Assembly: GCA_964453265.1 (NCBI GenBank)
Contig: CAYVNU010000005.1
Span: forward strand, 1-45,968
Direction of reading: 5' to 3'
Length of the DNA: 45,968 bases
Origin: CAYVNU01 sp964453265
GTDB lineage: Bacteria; Patescibacteriota; Doudnabacteria; UBA920
Below, in pieces: positions 23,248 through 30,474 of this stretch. How positions within the stretch are numbered: position 1 is the first letter of the stretch; each line of letters starts with the position of its first letter. The position numbers and the translations under genes are program-made. Below the pieces are notes generated by a model. It had not been told where the DNA came from and ran no database searches. It worked only from the letters and a program-made list of their open reading frames with translations.

Positions 23248-23276
23248 AAATTAACAAAAGAATAAAATACCGTCAA
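23248..23276 (-). promoter_or_regulatory. Putative promoter of the pyr operon
   Basis: Read on the minus strand: TTGACG (23276-23271), 17 nt, TAATTT (23253-23248). The -35 is good and the -10 weak. A 10-codon ORF beginning ATGCCAAAAATAAAT lies between this promoter and the leader hairpin and could be a leader peptide. Confidence 0.35.
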
Positions 23277-23310
23277 CTAGTCAAAACCGCCAAAATATGG
23301 TAAAATATTT

Positions 23311-24717
23311 ATGGATATCAACACCTATAAAAAAGAAACAAAATTGTCAGCAAAAATAATTGAAAAAATTGTCAGTGCACCGGCTGTTACTTTGGAAAAA
23401 AGCATACAAGCTTCGGAATTCGTTGCTAAAACTTTAAGCCAAAAAACCGGACTAAAAAAAGCCGGGCAATACTGGGACAACTTAGGTCCAGGACTTACTA
23501 CCGGAGCTGCGGACGACGACCCTTCTGGCATTGCAACATACAGCCAAACCGGTAGTCAATACGGCTTTAACTTTTTATGGTTAGCGGTTTTTACATTTCC
23601 CTTTATGGCCATTGTCCAGGAAATGTGCGCGCGCATTGGTATAGTCACCGGCCGCGGACTCGCCGGCAACATCAAACTACATTTCAGCAAAAAAGTTTTG
23701 TATACCTGTGCCGCGTTGTTGTTTATTGCCAATACTTTTAATATTGGCGCGGACTTGGGCGTTATGGCCGCGGCAACGAGACTTTTACTACCAAGTTTTG
23801 GATTTTCCAGCTTGGTTTTTTTCTTCGCTCTAATTAGCCTCTTTTTACAAATTTTTACCAGCTATGGCAACTATGCCAAATATTTAAAATGGCTAACCTT
23901 AATTCTCTTCTCCTACATTTTTGCCGCATTAAGCATAAAGACTAATTTTTTAGAAATTTTAAATTACACTTTTATCCCACACTTTTCATTTACAAAAGAT
24001 GCGATATTTTTAGTATGTGGGATTTTGGGCACAACCATTTCTCCATATTTATTTTTTTGGCAAAGCTCTCAGGAAGTGGAAGAAGATATTCTAAACGGAA
24101 AGACCAGTTTAAAGCAACGTGTGGCAATTACCTCCCCAAAAGATATAAAAAAAATGCGGGTAGATGTTTGGACAGGCATGTTTTTTTCCAATTTAGTCAT
24201 GTTTTTTATTATTCTAACCTGCGGTTCAGTCCTATACAAAAGCGGGATTACCAATGTACAAACTGCAGCAGACGCGGCTTTGGCCTTAAAACCTTTAGCC
24301 GGACCTTATGCCAGCCTGCTATTTACTTTAGGCATTGTGGGCACCGGCCTGTTAGCCGTACCTGTATTAGCGGGCTCGGCTGCTTATGCCGCAGCTGAAA
24401 GTTTTGGATGGAAACAAGGCTTGTACAAAAAATTAAAGCAAGCTTACGCTTTCTACGGCATAATAATAATTTCCATGGGTCTGGGAATATTGTTAAACTT
24501 TATTGGACTTGATCCGATTAAAGCTTTAATTTATTCCGCGGTACTAAATGGTCTGGTAGCGCCAATTGTGTTAATTCTTATTGTGGCCATAAGCAGTAAC
24601 AAAAAAATAATGGGTCAGTGGGCAAATAGCAAAAAAACGGAAAGTTTAGGGTGGATAGTAACAGTGCTCATGATACTAGTAGGCACAGCAACTATAGCGG
24701 CTATTATAGTACCATAG
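23311..24717 (+). CDS. Nramp-related metal ion transporter with altered metal-site motifs
   Basis: This 468-residue membrane protein has about eleven spans and an N-terminal cytoplasmic extension of about 55 residues. Nramp-type landmarks are GPGLTTGAADDDPSGIATYS (59-78), corresponding to the first metal-site helix, and GTTISPYLFFWQSSQEVEED in the helix-6 position. Canonical Nramp proteins have DPGN and (A)MPH there; here they are DPSG and ISPY, so the metal-binding Met and the His after the Pro are absent. This resembles the divergent Nramp-related branch that includes proposed magnesium transporters, so Mn/Fe transport should not be assumed. It diverges from pyrC. No Shine-Dalgarno sequence is visible; the TAAAAT at 23301-23306 is close enough to the ATG to suggest a very short leader. 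Confidence 0.8.
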   Translation: MDINTYKKETKLSAKIIEKIVSAPAVTLEKSIQASEFVAKTLSQKTGLKKAGQYWDNLGPGLTTGAADDDPSGIATYSQTGSQYGFNFLWLAVFTFPFMAIVQEMCARIGIVTGRGLAGNIKLHFSKKVLYTCAALLFIANTFNIGADLGVMAAATRLLLPSFGFSSLVFFFALISLFLQIFTSYGNYAKYLKWLTLILFSYIFAALSIKTNFLEILNYTFIPHFSFTKDAIFLVCGILGTTISPYLFFWQSSQEVEEDILNGKTSLKQRVAITSPKDIKKMRVDVWTGMFFSNLVMFFIILTCGSVLYKSGITNVQTAADAALALKPLAGPYASLLFTLGIVGTGLLAVPVLAGSAAYAAAESFGWKQGLYKKLKQAYAFYGIIIISMGLGILLNFIGLDPIKALIYSAVLNGLVAPIVLILIVAISSNKKIMGQWANSKKTESLGWIVTVLMILVGTATIAAIIVP

Positions 24718-24721
24718 AGTG

Positions 24722-24890
24722 ATTGACAAGATTGACGATCAATAACAAGAATGACCATGATTGAAGACGCCATCGCTTCCGACTTCGTTAACCTCCTACG
24801 CCCCTCCTTCGCTGAAGCTTTGGAGGGCAAGCAAGGCTTCGAAGGTCAAAGCTACGTCGGACAAGAAAGCTATGGCGGGCAGGTAAATCG
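24722..24890. repeat. Dispersed palindromic repeats between mntH-like gene and infC
   Basis: ATTGACAAGATTGACGATCAAT opens the segment in shorter form (GATTGAC...GATCAAT). TCCGAC at 24778 and GTCGGA at 24856-24861 bound a core with CCTTCGCTGAAGCTTTGGAG and GCAAGCAAGGCTTCG, the same element that lies in frame in pyrC. It ends with GCTATGGCGGGCAGG, related to the repeats in the LamG gene N-terminus. No gene is present. Confidence 0.75.
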
Positions 24891-24917
24891 TTTAAATCTA
24901 GTCAATTTCCTACGCCT

Positions 24918-24946
24918 TTGACAAATTTCTCAATAAAAGCTATAAT
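24918..24946 (+). promoter_or_regulatory. Consensus sigma-70 promoter of infC-rpmI-rplT
   Basis: A perfect TTGACA (24918-24923), exactly 17 nt, and a perfect TATAAT (24941-24946). The predicted start of transcription is near 24953, leaving a leader of about 18 nt without a Shine-Dalgarno sequence. Confidence 0.95.
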
Positions 24947-24970
24947 TATCAAGCTAATTAAAAAAATATA

Positions 24971-25477
24971 GTGCTAAAAACCAGAGTTAATCACCAAATC
25001 AAAACCCCTACTTTGCGCGTTATTAATGAAGACGGCGAGCAGGTTGGCGTAATGAAGACATCGGAAGCGCTTTCCTTGGCTATTGAAAATGGCCTGGATT
25101 TAATAGAAGTAGCTCCCAATGCCCAGCCGCCCGTAGCTAAGCTTATTGATTTTGCTAAATTTAAATATCAGCAAAAAAAAGCTGAAGCTGCGCAAAAAAA
25201 GAATGCCAAAAAAACCGAAGTTAAGACTATTTGGATTAGCGTAAGAATTTCCGACCACGATATGGGCATAAAAGCCAAAAAAGTAATGGAATTCTTAACA
25301 GACGGTGACTTAGTAAAAATTGAACTGCGCATGAGAGGCCGCGAACAAGCTTACGGAGATTTAGGCAGACAGCAGCTGGTAAAATTTACCACCTTAATTA
25401 CCGTTCCGCACCGCATTGAAGTTCCCGTAAAAAGAATGGGCGGCACCTGGTCTCTAACAGTCGCTCCAAGCAAATAA
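24971..25477 (+). CDS. infC: Translation initiation factor IF-3
   Basis: This 168-residue protein covers both IF-3 domains: RVINEDGEQVGVMKTSEALS with LDLIEVAPNAQPPVAKLIDF (N-domain), KFKYQQKK linker, then VKTIWISVRISDHDMGIKAK and MRGREQAYGDLG (C-domain). It prevents subunit joining and checks the initiator tRNA on the 30S ribosome. The start codon is GTG at 24971; non-ATG starts are common for infC and allow autoregulation in other bacteria. It heads the usual infC-rpmI-rplT order. Confidence 0.97.
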   Translation: MLKTRVNHQIKTPTLRVINEDGEQVGVMKTSEALSLAIENGLDLIEVAPNAQPPVAKLIDFAKFKYQQKKAEAAQKKNAKKTEVKTIWISVRISDHDMGIKAKKVMEFLTDGDLVKIELRMRGREQAYGDLGRQQLVKFTTLITVPHRIEVPVKRMGGTWSLTVAPSK

Positions 25478-25478
25478 T

Positions 25479-25565
25479 CATATTAACATCGTAACATTTT
25501 AACATATTAACATCGTAACATTTTATCTTAACTAACATTTTATCTTATTAAAATGATAAAATGTT
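25479..25565. promoter_or_regulatory. Tandem 24-nt repeat and hairpin between infC and rpmI
   Basis: A 23-nt block starting CATATTAACATCGTAAC occurs at 25479-25501 and again unchanged at 25503-25525; a partial third follows. AACATTTTATC (25534-25544) then pairs perfectly with GATAAAATGTT (25555-25565), ending 11 nt before the rpmI ATG. In other bacteria L20 represses this operon by binding RNA near rpmI, so the hairpin is a candidate site, though nothing in the sequence proves it. Confidence 0.45.
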
Positions 25566-25576
25566 TAATAAACTTT

Positions 25577-25771
25577 ATGCCTAAAGTCAAAACCCACCAA
25601 GGAACAGCCAAGAGAATTAAAAAAACCCGCACCGGCAAATTAATCGCAAGAGCCACCGGACAAAGCCATTTTAATTCCCGAGAAACCGGCAAAACCACCA
25701 AGAACAAGCGCCGTGATTTAAAACTCCACAAGACTGTTAATAAATTAAAAGCATTAATACCTTACAAATAA
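25577..25771 (+). CDS. rpmI: 50S ribosomal protein L35
   Basis: The ORF can be opened at 25553, but the family begins MPKVKTHQGTAKRIKKT, so the ATG at 25577 is chosen, giving 64 residues, the usual length. The body TGKLIARATGQSHFNSR and the basic KNKRRDLKLHK are typical. It is the second gene of the infC-rpmI-rplT unit and its stop codon touches the repeat that forms the spacer to rplT. Confidence 0.95.
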   Translation: MPKVKTHQGTAKRIKKTRTGKLIARATGQSHFNSRETGKTTKNKRRDLKLHKTVNKLKALIPYK

Positions 25772-25807
25772 GACCTATACGACTCATAAGTCTTATACGA
25801 CCCATAT
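25772..25807. repeat. Four 9-nt units forming the whole rpmI-rplT spacer
   Basis: The spacer is exactly 36 nt: GACCTATAC, GACTCATAA, GTCTTATAC, GACCCATAT. These belong to the 9-nt family seen in long arrays at 33616-33714, 39399-39498 and 40153-40242. There is no room for a Shine-Dalgarno sequence before rplT. Confidence 0.75.
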
Positions 25808-26152
25808 ATGACCAGAATCAAACGCGGCGTTGCCGCTAACAAGAGAAGAAAGAATTTACTCAAAAGAGCCAAAGGGTTTGACAACCGCCGCTCCACAAAT
25901 TTTGTTTATGCCAGACAAGCTTTACTAAAAGCTGACTCTTACGCCTACAGAGACCGTAAAAACCGCAAACGCGATTTTAGAGCTCTGTGGCTTATAAGAA
26001 CCAATGCTGCTTTAAGAGAAAATGGCACAACCTGGAGCAAATTTGCAGCTGTCTTAAAAAAGCATAAAATCGAAATCAATCGAAAAATGCTATCTGAACT
26101 TGCAGTCCTTCACCCTGAAACTTTCGATAAAATGGTAAAAAGCCTAGCTTAA
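25808..26152 (+). CDS. rplT: 50S ribosomal protein L20
   Basis: The 114-residue protein is typical of L20: TRIKRGVAANKRRKNLLKRA (2-21), the long basic helix KRAKGFDNRRSTNF, YAYRDRKNRKRDFRALWLIR and INRKMLSELAVLHP. It binds 23S rRNA early in assembly and represses its own operon in other bacteria. The ATG directly follows the 9-nt repeat spacer without a Shine-Dalgarno sequence, so translation may depend on coupling to rpmI. A strong terminator follows. Confidence 0.97.
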   Translation: MTRIKRGVAANKRRKNLLKRAKGFDNRRSTNFVYARQALLKADSYAYRDRKNRKRDFRALWLIRTNAALRENGTTWSKFAAVLKKHKIEINRKMLSELAVLHPETFDKMVKSLA

Positions 26153-26162
26153 AAATATATTT

Positions 26163-26195
26163 AAAACCGTCCCGATTAAATCGGGACGGTTTTTA
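26163..26195 (+). terminator. Intrinsic terminator of infC-rpmI-rplT
   Basis: AAAACCGTCCCGATT (26163-26177) pairs with AATCGGGACGGTTTT (26179-26193) and runs into T residues. Confidence 0.92.
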
Positions 26196-26232
26196 TTTGG
26201 CCGATTAAATATTTCCATGTTACACTAATTTT

Positions 26233-27825
26233 ATGATTTTCAAATTAACCCCGGAAAATAAACCGTCACTCTCCTATTTAAGCATAATTTTCTTTATTGG
26301 CTTTTCTTCTTTAATGTACGAAATTTACGGCAGCCGCGTAATTTTCTTTTTCATTCCAGAAACCAGCCAAGCCTTAACAATAGCTATTAGCGCGTTCTTG
26401 GCGGGCCTAGCTTTTTCCTCGTTAATATTTCCTAAAATTTCAAAAAACACCGAAAATAATTTAAAAATAATTTTCTGGATGCAAATTGCCGCCGCGATCT
26501 ATAGTTTTTTTCTACTCAAAAATTTTGTTCAAATTCCCAATATTCTTGATTTTTTTAAGAACTCCGGCTATAGCAATCAGCTCCTAACACTAATTAAATT
26601 TTGCATAATGTGGGCATTTTTATTTATGCCTGCTTTTTTTATTGGCGGCGCTTTCCCGTTAATTAACAGTTTGTATTTGCAGGCAGAAAAAAGCCCTGAC
26701 AAAGGCGTTGTTTATTTTTGGGACACCTTAGGCGCAATATTTGGGGCTTTTGCCGCGGGTTTTGTTTTTTTACCTTTTCTAGGTTTTAACACTACAGCTT
26801 TAATTGGCTGCTTTATAAATTTACTTATTGCATTCGCAATAAGTAAACATAAAACTCTAAAAATTTTAAGCGCTCTGCTAATTTTAGTTTTAGTCTTTTA
26901 CATTTCTTTTTTCAATAAGACCCTGCCCGGCTTGCCTTCTAACAACCAAAAGCAAACAATTCTAAACAAATATCCGGAACTCATCCAGCGTTTTGGACAA
27001 ATACTTTTTCAGGAAAATTCACCTTTTGGACTCGTAACCGTAGGTCAAGAAAAAAACAATAAGGCTTTATTTATTAACTACCGTGATATGTGCAAAAGTC
27101 AAGGCCACGTTTCTGAAAGCGCGCTTGGTAAAATAGCTGCGGACATTTTACCCATTGACTCTGAGGTCTTAAATATTGGCTTAGGCTGCGGTTTTACAGC
27201 AGCTGCCATTGCGGGTGATAAAAAAGTAAAAAACCTGATTGTGGCTGAAATTAACCCAGTGGTTATTAAAGCAGCTAAAGAATTTAAAACTGAAAACCAC
27301 AATTTATTGGAAAACCAAAAGGTTAAAATTATAAATCAAGACGGGGCAGAATTTGTAAGAAACAGCAAACAAACCTTTGACGCAGTTATTATAGACATAG
27401 AAGAACCTACTATTACCTATTCTTCACCACTTTATACTAAAGAGTATTTTGCTTACATAAAACGAATTTTAAAACCAGGCGGGATTTTAGCTGTTTGGAT
27501 ACAGTTAGCCAGCCCGGCCTATGAAAAAGTTCTCTACAATACTCTTAAATCTGAATTTTCTGAAGTTACAATAAAGCTACCAACCGGAGAAAACGAACCA
27601 AAACCCGCTTACTTTACTTTTTTTGCCTCAGATGAAAAAAAAGTTTTCCCAGAAATTCAAAATGATATTGAAAATAAAATAATTAAAACTGTTATAAATT
27701 ACCCGCTTGAGGAAATTAATACTTTAGACAAACCGGTTCTAATAAAATATTTTGAAATAAACAAAGTCTTCGAACTACCCAGCAACTATACCGAACCATT
27801 TTATTCGCCTGATGTGGCTAAATAA
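26233..27825 (+). CDS. Membrane protein fused to a spermidine-synthase-like methyltransferase-fold domain
   Basis: The 530-residue protein has an N-terminal half with about seven hydrophobic spans (residues 13-230, starting SYLSIIFFIGFSSLMYEIYG, with FIGGAFPLINS). The C-terminal half has the spermidine synthase/Rossmann fold: VLNIGLGCGFTAAAIAG (312-328), VAEINPVVIKAAKEF, INQDGAEFVRN, FDAVIIDIEEP and a YTKEYF. Such fusions are annotated as fused MFS/spermidine synthase. The domain normally transfers aminopropyl or methyl groups, but the polyamine product is not certain here, since catalytic residues were not checked. It stands alone between two terminators. Confidence 0.8.
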   Translation: MIFKLTPENKPSLSYLSIIFFIGFSSLMYEIYGSRVIFFFIPETSQALTIAISAFLAGLAFSSLIFPKISKNTENNLKIIFWMQIAAAIYSFFLLKNFVQIPNILDFFKNSGYSNQLLTLIKFCIMWAFLFMPAFFIGGAFPLINSLYLQAEKSPDKGVVYFWDTLGAIFGAFAAGFVFLPFLGFNTTALIGCFINLLIAFAISKHKTLKILSALLILVLVFYISFFNKTLPGLPSNNQKQTILNKYPELIQRFGQILFQENSPFGLVTVGQEKNNKALFINYRDMCKSQGHVSESALGKIAADILPIDSEVLNIGLGCGFTAAAIAGDKKVKNLIVAEINPVVIKAAKEFKTENHNLLENQKVKIINQDGAEFVRNSKQTFDAVIIDIEEPTITYSSPLYTKEYFAYIKRILKPGGILAVWIQLASPAYEKVLYNTLKSEFSEVTIKLPTGENEPKPAYFTFFASDEKKVFPEIQNDIENKIIKTVINYPLEEINTLDKPVLIKYFEINKVFELPSNYTEPFYSPDVAK

Positions 27826-27836
27826 ATTTGAATTTA

Positions 27837-27893
27837 AAATCCCCCGATGTTTAATCGGGGGATTTTATTCTGTAGTTCTGTAGTTCTGTAGTC
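27837..27893. terminator. Bidirectional terminator and a small tandem repeat
   Basis: AAATCCCCCGAT and ATCGGGGGATTTT form a stem with T-runs on both strands (27837-27868). It separates converging genes. Three copies of CTGTAGTT/C (27870-27893) follow up to the stop codon of the minus-strand gene. Confidence 0.85.
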
Positions 27894-28451
27894 TTATTTA
27901 GCTGGGACTGCAGGAGTACCGGACGGGTTAGCTTTGTAATCGCTAATGGCTTTTACAACGCTACCATCTTTCTTTAAGTCTTCATAGAATAAAATTTGAG
28001 ACTTAGAAATATGCATTTCGTCTATTGGACCATGAAGTTCATTACCCAACTTTACTAAAGAAATTTGAGGCTGAGCTGCGGCCGGTGCTTGCTGTCCAGG
28101 CTGCTGAGTACTGCCTTGTAATGGCGGCTGTTGAATAACTTGCAAATAGTAAATATCTTTTACAGTCATGAATTCTTTATCTAAGTCACTTATTTTACCG
28201 AAATAAACCTGGCCATTAGTTAAGAACACGGCTTGATATTCGGATTTATCTGCGCTGTTTTGGGTCATTGCTGCTTTACCGCCTTCTTTCATAGCAGAAC
28301 CAAAAAGCTTCTCTCTAAACAAAACTCCAACAACCAATAAAATAACTACTACTGCGCCTAAAATTACCCATGGCATTTTGGAAGCTTTTGGAGCTTCGGC
28401 ATAAGTTGGCTGACTGGCTTGCATGGCTGGACCTCTATTTACTTCTGACAT
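27894..28451 (-). CDS. Single-span membrane protein of unknown function
   Basis: The ATG at 28451 is preferred over the one at 28478, because AAGGGA stands 8 nt before it; this gives 185 residues. After a short cytoplasmic part (MSEVNRGPAMQASQP and on) comes one membrane span (about 25-47: WVILGAVVVILLVVGVLF), then an extracytoplasmic domain with YQAVFLTNGQVYFGKI (about 73-88), FMTVKDIYYLQV and LVKLGNELHGPIDEM, interrupted by a Gln/Pro/Ala-rich stretch (PPLQGSTQQPGQQAPAAAQP). The TNGQxYFGKI pattern is familiar from CPR hypothetical proteins, but I know no function. It lies 108 nt from the next gene on the same strand. Confidence 0.7.
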   Translation of the reverse strand: MSEVNRGPAMQASQPTYAEAPKASKMPWVILGAVVVILLVVGVLFREKLFGSAMKEGGKAAMTQNSADKSEYQAVFLTNGQVYFGKISDLDKEFMTVKDIYYLQVIQQPPLQGSTQQPGQQAPAAAQPQISLVKLGNELHGPIDEMHISKSQILFYEDLKKDGSVVKAISDYKANPSGTPAVPAK

Positions 28452-28559
28452 TTTAAAATCCCTTTCAATTGAATTCATATTATTTTTCCCAATTTTGAGA
28501 AATGCAAATATGAAAATTATTTGTAATTAAATAAAAAATTAAGAATTCGCTTGAAATTT

Positions 28560-29147
28560 TTAACAACGCATCATTTGCAATTCAAAAATATTTTTATTTA
28601 ATCTAAAAGGATTTTTAACTAAATTTATAGAAGTTTTGGAGTTTTTAGCAGAAAAATAATTCATCAATCCATAAAAAACTGTAACAAGCAAAACTAAATT
28701 TATTGGCATGCTTGCAGTTTTAGGAATTTGCCAGCGGCTGCTAATTTCTCCAACATGATCCAATACCACAACATTCACATATGAATGCATGGCCGGCAAA
28801 ACCTTTAAGGCCACTGCTTTAACAAAAGGCTTTGAAACGGCTTCTGACAAACTTAAACAATTCGCGGGCTGAAATAAATTAACCGCGCCCGTGTTTTGAA
28901 TTAAATTTTGTTCTAAAACATAACCAGCCTGACAAGAAGTTTTAACAGACAATTGACTCTGGCCAGAAGGAATAATTTGCTGAGTGGTTTTAAAAACATC
29001 CACAACCACGACTGGCTGACTGACTGAATTTACAACTGTTTTATGCGGCTGAACGTAAGAGGAGGAAACAAAAGCCAAAACAGGGTAAAAACCCAACAGA
29101 CTGTAAATTAAACAAGTTGATATTATTTTTTTTATTTCTGGTTTCAT
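28560..29147 (-). CDS. Exported or membrane protein of unknown function
   Basis: This 195-residue protein has an N-terminal hydrophobic segment (about 8-28, CLIYSLLGFYPVLAFVSSS), a middle region rich in Val, Ser and Gln with two cysteines (SCQAGYVL and ANCLSL) and a second hydrophobic segment near the C-terminus (about 147-163, INLVLLVTVFYGLMNYF), then a basic tail. The layout suggests a protein anchored at both ends with about 120 residues outside. No family was recognised. It is on the same strand as the next gene at 27894, with a 108-nt gap. Confidence 0.6.
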   Translation of the reverse strand: MKPEIKKIISTCLIYSLLGFYPVLAFVSSSYVQPHKTVVNSVSQPVVVVDVFKTTQQIIPSGQSQLSVKTSCQAGYVLEQNLIQNTGAVNLFQPANCLSLSEAVSKPFVKAVALKVLPAMHSYVNVVVLDHVGEISSRWQIPKTASMPINLVLLVTVFYGLMNYFSAKNSKTSINLVKNPFRLNKNIFELQMMRC

Positions 29148-29446
29148 TTTATCCGAATAGAAATTGAAAGTTTTTATATGAAAGTTATTTTAAATTACTT
29201 TATGCACTACTATATAAATTCATTTAAGTGATAGTGAGTAAAGCCACGCAATCTATATTTTCTAAAGATTGCTTCGCCCTCAGATGCATTCGGGCTCGCA
29301 ATGACAATCAACCCAATATGAGTTCGTTCCTTAAATAATTATAGCACTTTTTTATTTTTTATTTCAAAAAAATAATATAAAAATTCAGCTTTAAATAAGG
29401 CTAAATTTTACTATCTAAAAAAGTCTTTTTGTTATCCACAAGCAAA
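29148..29446. repeat. Intergenic region with an ATTGCTTC/CGCAATGAC repeat
   Basis: The segment 29232-29307 starts GTGAGTAAAGCC, carries GCAATCTATATT facing AAAGATTGCTTCG, then GCATTCGGGCTCGCAATGAC. It is related to the elements at 11540-11652 and 13472-13632. The rest is AT-rich without a gene. Confidence 0.6.
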
Positions 29447-29929
29447 CTAAATTTTAAACATATTTTTTAAATCTTCGACAATGTTTATGTCCGAAGTTTT
29501 AATCAATCGAATAAAAAACTTCTGTCCTAAACTCCTAAATTCTTCCTCAATATCTTCCGGCAAAATATACGGCGAAATCCAAATACTATTTTGCCATTTT
29601 TTAAAATACAGCTGCTTTAATTTACCGCGTAAAATATTTCTAACCTTTTGATGTTTTTCCGGAATATCAAAAATTACAATTTTCCAAACACCGTCAGTTT
29701 TTGGCGCAAGCCTAAGCAAAAGATTTGTTCCTTCCGGAGTTATGCTGGCTAATTTTTTACCTTCTTTTTTAAGCAGGCCTTGGGATTCTAGACGAAAAAT
29801 TAAATTATAAAAATCTTTAAACGGTTTGTCTTTACCAAAAATATCAAACAACAACCGAATGCTGACAGTCGGTTTTTCTGACAATTCTTTTAAAACCTCA
29901 ATACTGGTTTGATTATATTTTCTAGACAT
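29447..29929 (-). CDS. PaaX-like regulator with Cas2-like domain
   Basis: The 160-residue protein has an N-terminal winged helix-turn-helix (about 8-70: VLKELSEKPTVSIRLLFDIF with FYNLIFRLESQGLLKKEGKK) and a C-terminal ferredoxin-like domain (about 78-158) with WKIVIFDIPEKHQKVRNILR and KWQNSIWISPYILPEDIEE. This is the pattern of the PaaX middle domain, which has the same fold as Cas2 and is often annotated as such in CPR genomes. There is no CRISPR array in the window, so a CRISPR role is not supported; a transcriptional regulator or toxin-like nuclease is more likely. It is shorter than PaaX proper because the PaaX C-terminal domain is absent. No partner gene is adjacent. Confidence 0.75.
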   Translation of the reverse strand: MSRKYNQTSIEVLKELSEKPTVSIRLLFDIFGKDKPFKDFYNLIFRLESQGLLKKEGKKLASITPEGTNLLLRLAPKTDGVWKIVIFDIPEKHQKVRNILRGKLKQLYFKKWQNSIWISPYILPEDIEEEFRSLGQKFFIRLIKTSDINIVEDLKNMFKI

Positions 29930-29999
29930 ACATAGCTATAATATCACTAAAAAATACGTCGGGCAATGCTCTGAATCAAATATAATTTAACCAATGGTA

Positions 30000-30300
30000 A
30001 GTTTATTATTGCGGGCGAGCAGAATTGCGTAAGCAATACCGCGAGCCGACTGTGTCCTACGAAGTCCCGACTGGTCGGGACGAAGGTGGAAGCGGGGGGA
30101 GGTGGTAGAAATGCTTAGATAATACCACCCCGTCCGCTAACGCGGCCACCCCTCCTTTGAGAGGAGGGGAATACTGCACCACCTTGCTCACCCACTATTG
30201 CGTATGACCCGATCCCTGCCTTGCCCGCAGGCAGGCTTCCGCTCATTCGAATGCACTCATTCGGCTCGCCTCGCTTCGCGGCGAAGCGGGTCGGGATGAT
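30000..30300. repeat. GC-rich mosaic of palindromic repeats
   Basis: Among the elements are GAAGTCCCGACTGGTCGGGA (30059-30078, also near 13556), CCCCTCCTTTGAGAGGAGGGG, GCCTTGCCCGCAGGCAGGC and CGCTTCGCGGCGAAGCG. The G+C content is far above the genome average. No gene is visible. It separates the PaaX-like gene from the pseudopilin gene. Confidence 0.7.
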
Positions 30301-30474
30301 AAAGTAAAATTATTGAAACTATTATGTATGACCCATTACTCTTTGCACACCTAACTTATATAAAAAAACACCTTCTCCACATTTGTCCGCCTCTGGAGGA
30401 AGGTCAAAGAGTATTTTTTAAAAATAAAATTATGTATATTTCTCTCTATATTTTAAAATATAGAGAGAAAAAAT
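30301..30474. repeat. Degenerate repeat and a perfect 32-nt palindrome
   Basis: A third copy of the TCCGCCTCTGG repeat lies at 30384-30408. TTTCTCTCTATATTTT (30439-30454) is followed directly by its exact complement (30455-30470), with A and T runs outside. Being 4 nt beyond the pseudopilin stop, it may end that transcript. Confidence 0.65.

Noticed and set aside
29447..29929. Annotation as CRISPR-associated Cas2
   Set aside because: It carries an N-terminal winged helix and has no CRISPR array or cas genes around it; the Cas2-like fold is shared with PaaX.
30216..30300. Possible tRNA-like cloverleaf in the GC-rich mosaic
   Set aside because: No acceptor stem, T-loop GTTCRA or anticodon arm could be aligned; the stems are those of palindromic repeats.
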